This document shows positions 56,226 through 64,000 of a stretch of 64,000 nucleotides of DNA, piece after piece. Positions within the stretch are counted from its first letter, which is position 1. Every line of letters starts with the position of its first letter. The position numbers and the translations under genes are program-made. The notes beneath the pieces were generated by a model that worked only from the letters and a program-made list of their open reading frames with translations, searched no databases and was not told the origin of the DNA. This stretch comes from Trichomonas vaginalis G3 (taxonomy: Eukaryota; Parabasalia; Trichomonadida; Trichomonadidae), in NCBI RefSeq assembly GCF_026262505.1, contig NC_067206.1, positions 30,581,896 to 30,645,895 on the forward strand, in the 5' to 3' direction.

Positions 56226-56465
56226 TTATAAAGCTTCATTTACAGGTATTTCATCGTCAGTAAATGAATCCTCATTATCGTTTGGTTCAACCTGTTTATA
56301 TAATCCTTTCATTTCTTCTTTCAAAACATAACACCATGTTTGTTTACCATCTATTCTTCTCTGTTTCCTATCACATTTATCCTTAATGCTCATTTGGAAA
56401 TTCTTGTCTTTCATGTCTGATGGTTTGCAGAATAGAGCATTTTTACACGTCATACCTGCACACAA
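56226..56465 (-). CDS. Small ORF beside the helicase
   Basis: 79 residues with several cysteines (MCAGMTCKNALFCKPSD) and a central basic stretch (KCDRKQRRIDGKQTWCYVLK), then an acidic tail. It lies about 20 bases downstream of the helicase gene on the same strand. I do not assign a function. Confidence 0.45.
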   Translation of the reverse strand: MCAGMTCKNALFCKPSDMKDKNFQMSIKDKCDRKQRRIDGKQTWCYVLKEEMKGLYKQVEPNDNEDSFTDDEIPVNEAL

Positions 56466-56486
56466 TTCATCATAATGTGTATTTAT

Positions 56487-57818
56487 TCATACATCTAAAA
56501 GATTTGTTGATAATTCAATTAAATCTTGTTTGGCTTCAGTCATCGGTATGATTCGTACATTAAATGATGAAAGGTCATATTGCATAAAATACGTCAGTAA
56601 ATTATCATAAAATTCCTTTGTGCATGAATCCATTAAATTCTTGAAGTAATCAAATTGCCCCTTGAATTTACCATTAACTCTTAAAACTACGTATCTTCTG
56701 TCTCCAACTTCAATTTTGACAGGGTAGACGTTATTAGTTACCAAAATGAAATTGGCAACATTCTGAGCAGTTCTTCTGGGTTGATTCTTTTCATTAATTC
56801 TAATCTCATTATCCGTAATAATTGATTTCAAAGCGTTGAAGTTTGCGAGTCTATCTTCACCTACATTCTTGAGTTCATTAAGTACAAGAAACATTTTATT
56901 CTCAACTACTGAATTGAAATTACCCGTTAGCTCACTTATTTCAGTAATGTTTTTACATGAATAACCAGCGAGGAGTTCAGAAATAATGTCTGTAAATCTG
57001 TTTTTACCTGTTCCCTGAAGTCCTTTCAAAATAATTGCTGTTTCATTCTTGATTCCAGGATGTTGAATCATTGATGCAATCCAACCGAGAAGGTATTTAT
57101 ACACTTCATCATTATTATCACAAATGGCTTCTTTAATGAAATTCATAAACATCTCAATTTTTGAGTAATCTGGTTTTTCGAGAACGTTGTATTTATAACC
57201 TTGAAACGTTGAGAAAACATCTGGGGAATCAGATTTAAAGCAAACACCCTTAACAGTTAATGAAGATAATTGATTTAGTAGTACATCCCATGCTGTTATG
57301 GTTTTACCTTCTTCTTTAAATAATTTAATCATTTTGAGTGACTCTTTCATGTTTGATTGAAGAACGAATGATATTTGATTCATTTTGTCGTGGATATTAT
57401 AGTCCTTTTGAATGAAATATTTATTTCCACAATCTACAAAACGGATTACACGTGATAAATCCTCAATTACTTCAGAACTGTTTTTATACTGATGATTTTC
57501 AGCCTTGCGTCTAATATCTGTTATCAAAAACGAGTCATCAAGTTTGATATCAAATGTTATTTTTGGCTTACGTAATAAAGGTAAAACATATTCATCATAA
57601 TATTCCTTTTGATAAAGTTTTAGAATCTTCACTAAAACAAATGGAGAAGTCATTAAATGTGCATATCTACTACGTGCTTTTTCAAAATTACTTTTTGCAT
57701 TTTCAGTTAAATTGCAGAAGTTATAAACGTTATCGTATGCTTCATTAATTAAATGATCCGGTAACGAATTAATAGCTTGAAACAGTGTGAATAATGTTAT
57801 TTCTTTTTCTAAATTCAT
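56487..57818 (-). CDS. Superfamily 3 (D5-like) helicase of the Polinton-like element
   Basis: 443 residues. An N-terminal helical region is followed by an SF3 AAA+ core: Walker A GLQGTGKN (residues 266-273), Walker B MFLVLNEL (309-316), and motif C ANFILVTNN (355-363). Arginine-containing sequence follows (GDRRYVVLR), where an arginine finger is expected. SF3 helicases unwind DNA for replication of viruses and virus-like elements and usually work with the primase encoded beside them. The gene upstream is just such a primase, 44 bases away on the same strand. Confidence 0.9.
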   Translation of the reverse strand: MNLEKEITLFTLFQAINSLPDHLINEAYDNVYNFCNLTENAKSNFEKARSRYAHLMTSPFVLVKILKLYQKEYYDEYVLPLLRKPKITFDIKLDDSFLITDIRRKAENHQYKNSSEVIEDLSRVIRFVDCGNKYFIQKDYNIHDKMNQISFVLQSNMKESLKMIKLFKEEGKTITAWDVLLNQLSSLTVKGVCFKSDSPDVFSTFQGYKYNVLEKPDYSKIEMFMNFIKEAICDNNDEVYKYLLGWIASMIQHPGIKNETAIILKGLQGTGKNRFTDIISELLAGYSCKNITEISELTGNFNSVVENKMFLVLNELKNVGEDRLANFNALKSIITDNEIRINEKNQPRRTAQNVANFILVTNNVYPVKIEVGDRRYVVLRVNGKFKGQFDYFKNLMDSCTKEFYDNLLTYFMQYDLSSFNVRIIPMTEAKQDLIELSTNLLDV

Positions 57819-57862
57819 GTTTCCACCGTCATTATGTACTTCAAAATCACAGATGCCATCAA

Positions 57863-58537
57863 CTATGCTCTGGCAAGTTTATCGTCAATGTTTACATCTT
57901 TGTTTTCATTCATGATAGTCTTTATTTCTTCGTTCTTCTGTTCAACTCTTACCTTAATATTCAAATCATTTAATATATCATTCACTGTTCTAGTTAATGT
58001 TGAATCATAACTTCCACGAATGAATGAGTATGTTTTGATTGGTTCTGTTGCATTCTTGCGAACTCTTGAATCAGCCATAACTACTAATGAACGTTTTGAA
58101 TCATCAATAGAAGTCATTATGTCGATATCATAATCATTGCAAGAATAACATTTAATCATTCTGTTCGAGATTGAATAGAAGAAATTAGTGTTGCAATAAA
58201 TGTGAAGACCTCCTGAAGCGGTTTTAACGATAACATCTTTATCCGAAAGTTTTGATAAAATATCTTTTCTAACTGTTTCTTTAAGTTCATCATTGTACGA
58301 TTTATTGATATCAACATCTATAATCGTTAAATTTGAAATTTTATTTGCTAATAAAGCTGTACCTGTTTTCCTTCCTCTTCCTCCATCGTGTTTGAGGTAG
58401 TTATGTAAATCAATCTTGTTTTCACCAATTCTTTCGTTGAGGGTTTTAGTTTCTGCCACAACTAATTCCTCAGCTAATGAATCAATAACTTTTTCATCAG
58501 AAACGATAAAGTTGCTGTTGTTGTTTGTTGCTGTCAT
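57863..58537 (-). CDS. AEP-type primase-polymerase of the Polinton-like element
   Basis: 224 residues. The archaeo-eukaryotic primase motifs are in order: GRGRKTGTALLANK, then the metal-binding hhDhD as TIIDVDIN (Asp74, Asp76), sGGxHxY as SGGLHIYC (residues 108-115), and the third acidic motif YDIDIMTS. This is the prim-pol family found fused to or beside D5/SF3 helicases in plasmids, virophages and Polinton-like viruses. Here the two are separate neighbouring genes. It would prime and perhaps extend DNA during replication of the element. Confidence 0.85.
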   Translation of the reverse strand: MTATNNNSNFIVSDEKVIDSLAEELVVAETKTLNERIGENKIDLHNYLKHDGGRGRKTGTALLANKISNLTIIDVDINKSYNDELKETVRKDILSKLSDKDVIVKTASGGLHIYCNTNFFYSISNRMIKCYSCNDYDIDIMTSIDDSKRSLVVMADSRVRKNATEPIKTYSFIRGSYDSTLTRTVNDILNDLNIKVRVEQKNEEIKTIMNENKDVNIDDKLARA

Positions 58538-58599
58538 TTATATAGGAATAAATAAATAAAAATAATTTTAAAACTAACTTTATTTTTGGACTGCATCAT

Positions 58600-58892
58600 A
58601 TTTCCCCGACTGTTGTCAAAATGTCATGTTGTCTCATTTTTTAAGAGAAGTTAATTAACCTGGTGACATGGTGACATAGTGACACCTTCAGTTCTTCAAA
58701 AATAATTAATTATTGAATAACCTGAAAACATTAACGTAAACATTAACGTAAACATTTATTTCCCCGACTGTTGTCAAAATGTCATGTTGTCACACTTTTT
58801 AAGAGAAGTTAATTAACCTGGTGACATGGTGACATAGTGACACCTTCAGTTCTTCAAAAATAATTAATTATTGAATAACCTGAAAACATTTA
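58600..58892. repeat. Intergenic module, two inverted-orientation copies (period ~158)
   Basis: Two copies of CCCCGACTGTTGTCAAAATG ... GGTGACATGGTGACATAGTG ... ending GAATAACCTGAAAACATT, starting near 58604 and 58762. They are the reverse complement of the array at 55721-56189. Short tandem AACATTAACGTA repeats follow the first copy. They fill the gap between the KilA-N gene and the primase gene, so they must contain the primase promoter. Confidence 0.88.
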
Positions 58893-59555
58893 CTCACAAT
58901 ATTTTTGTACAAAACGACCCCAAGCTTTTAACTTCTTTTCTGCAGCTTCTAATGCTATCTTAGCGAGTTCATATTCTCTAAATTCTCTCTTTAAATTTTC
59001 TTGTTCCCATTGGTCTAGTTCGAATGGAGAATCTCTATAACCATAACATATCTCACGTTCATGTTCTAATTGTTTTTCGCACATTTTTCTAACTTCTTGT
59101 TCGAACAAAGGTTTAGCATTCTCTACTGTATCTTCGAGTTCTTCTTCATCTAACTTCTCATGAACTTTCTTGTCTATGGAATCCATAATATCTTTGACAT
59201 AAAATGCATACTTTACAGAGCACCATTCAGCAACAAAATGAACGAGGTCAGGATGTATGTAAATACCTTTGAATTCATTTATAACACCCTTTGTAAGCTC
59301 ATAAAATGCTTGTTTTGAGGTCGAGCCACTTTTGGCTCCACCGTATTCTTTCAACCAAAACTCAAGAATTTCCTGCATTTTAGCACTATTGAGAAATCTG
59401 TTTAAATGGTTTAACTTTCCTACTTCTCTTGCCATCTTTGTTGCATTAATGTAACTATCCTTGTCTCTACGTAAGACTTCAATACCGTTATAAGTGCCTT
59501 TTGTGAATGTTTCACCATTAGATTTGTTAGTGAATGTTTTTGCTTCGACCGACAT
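58890..59555 (-). CDS. KilA-N domain protein of the Polinton-like element
   Basis: About 221 residues from the internal ATG (MSVEAKTFTN); the frame is open for 15 more hydrophobic residues that look untranslated. The KilA-N fold is clear: GIEVLRRDKDSYINATKMAR, then FWLKEYGGAKSGS, then GIYIHPDLVHFVAEWCSVKY with FAxxVKDIM spacing. A helical Glu/Lys-rich C-terminal extension follows. KilA-N is a DNA-binding domain common in phages, large DNA viruses and trichomonad mobile elements. The gene is flanked on both sides by the repeated intergenic module, which could be its own binding site. Confidence 0.88.
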   Translation of the reverse strand: MSVEAKTFTNKSNGETFTKGTYNGIEVLRRDKDSYINATKMAREVGKLNHLNRFLNSAKMQEILEFWLKEYGGAKSGSTSKQAFYELTKGVINEFKGIYIHPDLVHFVAEWCSVKYAFYVKDIMDSIDKKVHEKLDEEELEDTVENAKPLFEQEVRKMCEKQLEHEREICYGYRDSPFELDQWEQENLKREFREYELAKIALEAAEKKLKAWGRFVQKYCE

Positions 59556-59611
59556 TACTGTTCTTACATACAAAATAAAAAATAAATAAAAATAATTCAT
59601 AAATGCCTTCC

Positions 59612-59930
59612 TCCTGAACTGTTGTCAAAATGTCATGTTGTCTCATTTTTTCAGAGAAGTTAATTAACCTGGTGACATGGTGACATAGTGACACCTTCAG
59701 TTATTCAAAAATAATTAATTATTGAATAACCTGAAAACATTAACGTAAACATTAACGTAAACATTTATTTCCCCGACTGTTGTCAAAATGTCATGTTGTC
59801 ACACTTTTTAAGAGAAGTTAATTAACCTGGTGACATGGTGACATAGTGACACCTTCAGTTCTTCAAAAATAATTAATTATTGAATAACCTGAAAACATTA
59901 ACGTAAACATTAATGTAAACATTTATTTCT
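59612..59930. repeat. Intergenic module, two further copies
   Basis: Copies begin ACTGTTGTCAAAATGTCATG near 59618 and 59776, with the same GGTGACATGGTGACATAGTG core. Each is followed by CATTAACGTAAACATTAA repeats. They lie upstream of the KilA-N gene, mirroring the pair downstream of it. Confidence 0.88.
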
Positions 59931-60037
59931 GCAGTTCATCCATTACTTCATTACCTAATTAATTACAAACATAAAATATATTTAGTTCATTCGGTAAGCC
60001 TGCAAAGTAGGCTCAAGTATGTTTATTGAACGCGGTA

Positions 60038-60370
60038 TCATGCAAATACAGTCACAAATGGTGGCATATAATCTTTACCCGAACCTGTTGGATTTGTTGT
60101 GAAAGTATGGACATGATTTCCTCCTGGTTCAGTTGGTCGAAAAGTCTTTTTTGCTGAATGGTTATAATCTGGAGATAAAACATCATAGCCAGCTTCATAT
60201 TCTGAGTTGTATAATGGGTGGTCTCTTAATGAGTGGCTATGGTCGCCAGAAAAGTTTGTAGTTCCTGTATGAGTGTGCGGGGGTAAGTTTGCTTCTTTAA
60301 TTTTCTTCGAACCTCCTGTTTGCTTTGAATATCTAGCACAGTATAAGAATTTATCTACAATCTGCTTCAG
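60038..60370 (-). pseudogene. Tail-collar/fibre-like protein, C-terminal part (element remnant)
   Basis: About 105 residues without their own ATG. The pattern is that of phage tail-collar or long-tail-fibre tips with metal-binding His-X-His motifs: FLYCARYSKQTGGSKKIKEA, then NLPPHTHTGTTNFSGDHSHS, later GGNHVHTFTTNPTGSG, ending MPPFVTVFA. In phages such tips bind the host surface. In a eukaryotic Polinton-like element this would be an attachment protein. Only this part is seen. Confidence 0.65.
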
Positions 60371-60571
60371 TTAGTATGGTTATCTTGGATACGGCGGCAC
60401 TGCGTCCCACCTTACCCAAGATAACGGTTTGACACTTTACAAAACCACTAACGTATATTTTACAACACAAAACAACACTAATTTAACCTTAAATATTTAC
60501 AAAACCACCAACCACTTCACCTCACTAACGTTTTCACTAACGACTTTACTACTGTAAAAAAATAAACGTTC

Positions 60572-60907
60572 TCATTTACAAAAGTATTGCAACTCTTCCC
60601 ATTGCTTTGCTTCACACAACAGTTCATATTCTTCACTATCGCTGCTGTCACTCCAATCGTCAGAGTCAAAGTCACTGTCAAAATAAATGTTAGTAAGTTT
60701 TGACAAAGCTAATGAAACACGCTTACCGTTTGTATCTATTGCTTTTATATATCTCCCATTATGTTTGTTGTCGTAAACGCTCAAACTAACTTTACCCTTT
60801 CTCCCTCGTATCTGATAGAATGTATTTTCATGAGGAACGAAGAACAAGTTCTTGAACTCATGACCGTTGTAGTTTGTTATCTCAATAGTTTTCGTCATTA
60901 CATCCAA
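60572..60907 (-). CDS. Element ORF with acidic tail, unassigned
   Basis: 111 residues: a compact beta-rich first part (YQIRGRKGKVSLSVYDNKHN, GRYIKAIDTNGKRVSLALSK) and an Asp/Ser-rich acidic segment (DSDFDSDDWSDSSDSEEYE). The first part resembles in pattern the small DNA-binding repeats beside homing endonucleases, without a sure match. Confidence 0.5.
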   Translation of the reverse strand: MDVMTKTIEITNYNGHEFKNLFFVPHENTFYQIRGRKGKVSLSVYDNKHNGRYIKAIDTNGKRVSLALSKLTNIYFDSDFDSDDWSDSSDSEEYELLCEAKQWEELQYFCK

Positions 60908-60966
60908 ATAAAAATTTTCAGTAAAAATAAAACTAACGTTAAAAATTTCTCATAACATAAACGTTC

Positions 60967-61494
60967 TCATTGTTTTATAACTCTCTTCCTTGGTTTCTTT
61001 TTAGTTGCTTTCTTCACGTCTGTCTCCAGCTTGACTGTCTTTCTTCTTCGGCCGTAATGATACCAATTACTTCCACCAGTCAATGGGTCAAATGGTCTTT
61101 CGTAAGGGTTTCCATACATTCCATAAGGTCCGTATGGATAAACTACTAGTGGAGAAGAAACATTTTCTTTAGTTCCATCGACTCTATTTAAATGCATTAT
61201 TTCACCTTTCATCTGGTCATTAAAGTCTTTTGCGTGTTTTGCAAACTCATCGTCCTTTCCTAAAGCATTTTCTGACTCAGTCGCAACCAAATTGAATGCT
61301 TTATTTATGAGCCCTATTTTATTTAATCTTAACTTCTTTGCAACCCAGCCTCCAATCTTCCCTTTATTTGCATCTAATGTCTTTGAAACCCTTCCTCCAC
61401 TCATTTTATTTACTGCGTCATAAGCTCCAAGTGCTTTCGTTCCAAATGCTAATGCTTTTGTTCCCATTGCGCCTAAAGCTGCCCAAGCTACCAT
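60967..61494 (-). CDS. Probable virion-associated basic protein of the element
   Basis: 175 residues. The N-terminal third is Ala/Gly-rich and amphipathic (WAALGAMGTKALAFGTKALG), the middle helical, followed by a Tyr/Pro/Gly stretch (VVYPYGPYGMYGNPYERPFD) and a strongly basic end (KKATKKKPRKRVIKQ). An amphipathic start with a basic tail is reminiscent of membrane-active or core proteins of adeno-like viruses. That is analogy, not homology. The gene abuts the next one upstream without a gap. Confidence 0.55.
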   Translation of the reverse strand: MVAWAALGAMGTKALAFGTKALGAYDAVNKMSGGRVSKTLDANKGKIGGWVAKKLRLNKIGLINKAFNLVATESENALGKDDEFAKHAKDFNDQMKGEIMHLNRVDGTKENVSSPLVVYPYGPYGMYGNPYERPFDPLTGGSNWYHYGRRRKTVKLETDVKKATKKKPRKRVIKQ

Positions 61495-61719
61495 TTACAC
61501 CATATTAAAATCATCTCTCTTCAATATTATCTCATAAAAGTTCTCGTTACTGGAGAAAGTCAATGAAACATAAACATTCTCACGGGCTTCGCCCTCACCG
61601 CTTTGCGGTCTATCTAACTTCTTTCTTATCTCATCTATTCGCTTCAAAATGTCTGAACAATTGCTAACATCTTCTACAACAGTTATTTCATCATGAATGA
61701 CTTTCAAGAACAAGCTCAT
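61495..61719 (-). CDS. Small ORF in the virion gene block
   Basis: 74 residues, mixed acidic, no recognised domain (MSLFLKVIHDEITVVEDVSN). Its start and stop directly abut the neighbouring genes, which supports it being a real member of a tightly packed block. Confidence 0.5.
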   Translation of the reverse strand: MSLFLKVIHDEITVVEDVSNCSDILKRIDEIRKKLDRPQSGEGEARENVYVSLTFSSNENFYEIILKRDDFNMV

Positions 61720-62262
61720 TTAATATGCAATTAAAATCATCTCAATAATGAGTCCATCCTTTCCATCTTTAGGTAGCACAACATCTTTCATTGAAGAAGG
61801 TTCGACAAGTCTTATGTTAAACTTACTGACAAAGTTTGTTATACTATAATGCTTCGGTGGCGAATACATGTAGTTTGAAAGACATAATATAGATTCTTCA
61901 GCAAATTCACTTATACTGGATTTTATAACAATGTTCTCACGAGACCAAACGCCACCAATTGACAATCTTGTAAGCAATCCTGCTGAACCTTCAACTGTAA
62001 ACGTCGATGGTAACATTCCACGAAGGTCATCTATTGACATCGTTGAGTCACTGTATTTAAATATTTTCTTAAAACAATCGTCATTATCTAACCATGCAAT
62101 AGCTTTGAAGTTTTCATTCGAATATACATCTGCTTCATTAAATGTAAATCCTGACTTCTTTGCAGAGATGACTTTAAAATCTATTGTGTTTGTTTCAAAA
62201 TTATATGCTATGCTAACTTCTGAAGGTAATGGATGTCCTTCCGCAGTCAGTTGTTCTCTCAC
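61720..62262 (-). CDS. Candidate minor structural protein of the element
   Basis: 180 residues, beta-rich (VSIAYNFETNTIDFKVISAK, FTVEGSAGLLTRLSIGGVWS, DVVLPKDGKDGLIIEMILIA). Size, all-beta look and position next to the packaging ATPase would suit a penton or minor capsid protein of a Polinton. I see no diagnostic motif, so this is inference from context. Confidence 0.5.
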   Translation of the reverse strand: MREQLTAEGHPLPSEVSIAYNFETNTIDFKVISAKKSGFTFNEADVYSNENFKAIAWLDNDDCFKKIFKYSDSTMSIDDLRGMLPSTFTVEGSAGLLTRLSIGGVWSRENIVIKSSISEFAEESILCLSNYMYSPPKHYSITNFVSKFNIRLVEPSSMKDVVLPKDGKDGLIIEMILIAY

Positions 62263-62281
62263 TACCGTTTGAAGCTTTGTA

Positions 62282-62602
62282 TTAAAATTTCATGTCATCT
62301 CCTGTATCTAAGTTCACATACACAGCAACAGGGAAACTATCTTGCTTCTTTGTTTCATCATTATACCTCAAAACATTAAAGTTCTTCAATAATATTGTTC
62401 TTCCTGCTGGAATACTTCTAACTTGTCTTATTTCAATAGCTTTCTCACCTCCTACATACTCTACCCAGTGTCTTGGATATTCATAAGTATACTGACTTTC
62501 TTGAATTTTGGTAGGTTTCATCATAACGTGTTCATAGTATATCTTTATACTCTTGTCAGTTAGACTCGGTGCTATGTTCTGAATATTTCTGACTTGCATT
62601 TT
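62282..62602 (-). CDS. Small beta-rich ORF divergent from the packaging ATPase
   Basis: 106 residues from ATG at 62602 (MQVRNIQNIAPSLTDKSIKI). The frame stays open for 22 more codons but those overlap the ATPase start, so the internal ATG is preferred. It leaves 13 bases to the divergent ATPase gene. No family is recognised; a structural role is possible by position. Confidence 0.55.
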   Translation of the reverse strand, partial: KMQVRNIQNIAPSLTDKSIKIYYEHVMMKPTKIQESQYTYEYPRHWVEYVGGEKAIEIRQVRSIPAGRTILLKNFNVLRYNDETKKQDSFPVAVYVNLDTGDDMKF

Positions 62603-62615
62603 TAATGGAGATAAA

Positions 62616-63503
62616 ATGAAGCATTTAATACATGACGTAGATGAAGACATGAATGAAACTACAGACAAACTTAACTCTTCTCTTATTCTTCCTTTCAGTA
62701 AGGATTATGAGTTCTGTTCAAATGGTGTTTATTTCTATTGTGGAAAGATGGGTTCAGGTAAGACATTTAACCTCATTCGTCATATTCTTATAACAGAACG
62801 TTTAGGAAATGACTCTTACTATGACCAAATCATTATATCAGCAACTTCAGACTCTATGGACTCAACAGCGAAAACATTTATGTCAAAAGTTCAAGCCTCT
62901 GTCATTAAAGTTCCAGACAGTGAACTCATTGAATTTCTTCAACGTTACATTCGACGTAAGAGGAAATATTATGCCATCGTTGAATTTATACAGTCAGGAA
63001 TGCAAAAGACTTCTGAGGAGATGGAAAGAATTATTGACAAACACCACTTACGTCAGTACTCAGGAGTTTACGATATGAAACGACTTACAAACTACATTCT
63101 GTCAAAACTTTCAAAATACCCCTTCAAAAAATATCCTTCAAACACTCTGCTCGTTTGCGACGACTTCGCCGGAAAAGGTTTAGTGTCAAAACCAGACTCA
63201 CCATTAGCTAACATCATTACTAAAGTCAGACATTACCACTTAACTGTAGCAATACTTATGCAAACATGGAGGTTTTTAGCTTTAAACATAAAACGTCTCA
63301 TAACTGACTTCGTTATCTTTCAAGGTTTCTCACGCTATGATATTGAACTCATTTGGAAACAGTCAGGTATAACATTACCTTTTGAAGAAATTTGGGAAGC
63401 ATATAAGTCTCTCATCTCTCCTCGTTCATACCTTGAGATTCATATCATGACTAATACCATTAAAGTCAAAAATATTCCATGGGAACGACCAACATTGTTT
63501 TAA
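62616..63503 (+). CDS. A32/FtsK-HerA type DNA-packaging ATPase of the Polinton-like element
   Basis: 295 residues. Walker A is GKMGSGKT (residues 43-50) and Walker B NTLLVCDDF (176-184). Next come the conserved VRHYHLTVAILMQTWRFLAL and a DFVIF strand, typical of the genome-packaging ATPase of NCLDV and Polintons. It would pump DNA into a preformed capsid. It is the only plus-strand gene in this block, facing away from the small virion genes. The full ATPase core is seen. This is the best single marker that the element belongs to the capsid-bearing class. Confidence 0.9.
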   Translation: MKHLIHDVDEDMNETTDKLNSSLILPFSKDYEFCSNGVYFYCGKMGSGKTFNLIRHILITERLGNDSYYDQIIISATSDSMDSTAKTFMSKVQASVIKVPDSELIEFLQRYIRRKRKYYAIVEFIQSGMQKTSEEMERIIDKHHLRQYSGVYDMKRLTNYILSKLSKYPFKKYPSNTLLVCDDFAGKGLVSKPDSPLANIITKVRHYHLTVAILMQTWRFLALNIKRLITDFVIFQGFSRYDIELIWKQSGITLPFEEIWEAYKSLISPRSYLEIHIMTNTIKVKNIPWERPTLF

Positions 63504-63814
63504 AGTTTAACCTTCAATTGACTGATGGTAAACAAATTCCATGCATCTCTGTCGCCATTTCTGTTAATATTTTTGCTGTCATTCATATCATCCACTTCCC
63601 CATCCGTTAGCTTTTGAGGATATGCGTTAGAATAGCTGTTCTTAAATGAAGGCTTTTCACCTTTGAGAGCATAAACTCTATAACTTTCTGCATACTTTAT
63701 GTTTGAACCTCCTGAGCCATCATTGACATAAATTTTTATAGGCTTCCACCCTTTGTTCATGTTCCTGCTTCTTCCCTTAGCTCTTTTGTTCAGTAGTTCT
63801 ACATCTTTATACAC
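63500..63814 (-). CDS. Unassigned ORF convergent with the ATPase
   Basis: 104 residues, overlapping the ATPase stop by four bases. It is basic at the start (LLNKRAKGRSRNMNKGWKPI), then Gly/Ser/Asn-rich. Coding-like sequence continues rightward to the window edge, where I cannot follow it. It may belong to a structural gene, but no assignment is made. Confidence 0.4.
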   Translation of the reverse strand: MYKDVELLNKRAKGRSRNMNKGWKPIKIYVNDGSGGSNIKYAESYRVYALKGEKPSFKNSYSNAYPQKLTDGEVDDMNDSKNINRNGDRDAWNLFTISQLKVKL

Positions 63815-64000
63815 AGCTCCTGTCTCAGTGAATTCAACAATATTTTCATTCGTTAGCTTACATTCAAACCCTTGTCGAGTATATTGTTCATTTCATACAT
63901 ATAAAAGGTTTTTATTCTATATGAAATGAGAAGCAAATCCATCTTAGCTGTGCCGTTAATGTTCCAATTGAACCAACATCAAATGTTGACTCACGAACGA

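Larger units (their letters stand above)
53783..64000. mobile_element. Polinton/Maverick-like element (partial, right part outside the window)
   Basis: The gene set is typical of a Polinton-like element: a retroviral-type integrase remnant, an A32/FtsK-type packaging ATPase, a primase-polymerase, an SF3 helicase, a KilA-N protein and a packed block of small probable virion genes. Gene density and codon look change abruptly from the host DNA to its left. The left boundary is set near 53783, where AGTATATGCGGACGGG begins, because Polintons often start AG; without the right terminal repeat this is uncertain. Several genes look whole while the integrase is only a part, so the copy is broken at a few places but fairly young. 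No family B DNA polymerase or major capsid gene is identified within the window. Confidence 0.8.

Overview
The window looks like nuclear DNA of a trichomonad (Parabasalia), most probably Tritrichomonas foetus or a close relative. The base composition is very AT-rich and the genes carry no recognisable introns. There are three R2R3-type Myb proteins of the trichomonad kind, two giant multi-membrane proteins of the trichomonad class III cyclase family, and initiator-like TCAYTW motifs just upstream of some start codons. The species call is inference from content; no rRNA or tRNA gene was found to confirm it.

Layout. 0-24 kb is gene-poor: three Myb genes (2, 4.5 and 10.5 kb, minus strand), one protein kinase (14.7 kb), two members of an unrecognised ~132-aa family (16.2 and 23.7 kb) and a small membrane protein (18.6 kb), set among DNA transposon remains. 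24-50 kb is gene-dense: an adenylyl cyclase-like gene (24.6-29.3 kb), a ubiquitin-like/UBA protein, a GH13 alpha-amylase, a large multi-pass membrane protein, a broken type I surface protein (37.4-43.0 kb), a degenerate cyclase homologue (43.9-47.9 kb), a triose-phosphate/nucleotide-sugar transporter and a third member of the small family. 51.3-53.4 kb is a nested DNA transposon. From about 53.8 kb to the window end lies a Polinton/Maverick-like element that runs off the right edge, with an integrase remnant, SF3 helicase, primase-polymerase, KilA-N protein, tail-collar-like fibre fragment, a packed block of small probable virion genes and an A32/FtsK-type packaging ATPase.

Mobile DNA is the best-resolved part. 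A 1.2-kb Mutator-like element (5913-7109) has a 9-bp target duplication and carries a fragment that may derive from an Mo25-like gene. Two copies of one TTAA-flanked family (19659-23237 and 51300-53437) each carry a different nested insertion: a hAT-like element with 8-bp duplication and an internal 32-bp minisatellite in the first, and a second TTAA-flanked family in the second. Each copy supplies the approximate or exact empty site for the other. A further TTAA-flanked candidate lies at 7752-10027.

Three large host membrane-protein genes are interrupted by stop codons that leave the frame open on both sides (TAA at 27100, TGA at 45141; TAA 38847, TGA 40935, TAA 41493). Recent loss of function is the simplest reading, but several neighbours showing the same type of lesion makes it worth checking against transcripts. 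The Myb proteins and the small RRNRQAL-CW family probably belong to lineage-specific regulatory expansions; the cyclase and its degenerate relative suggest cAMP signalling at a membrane.
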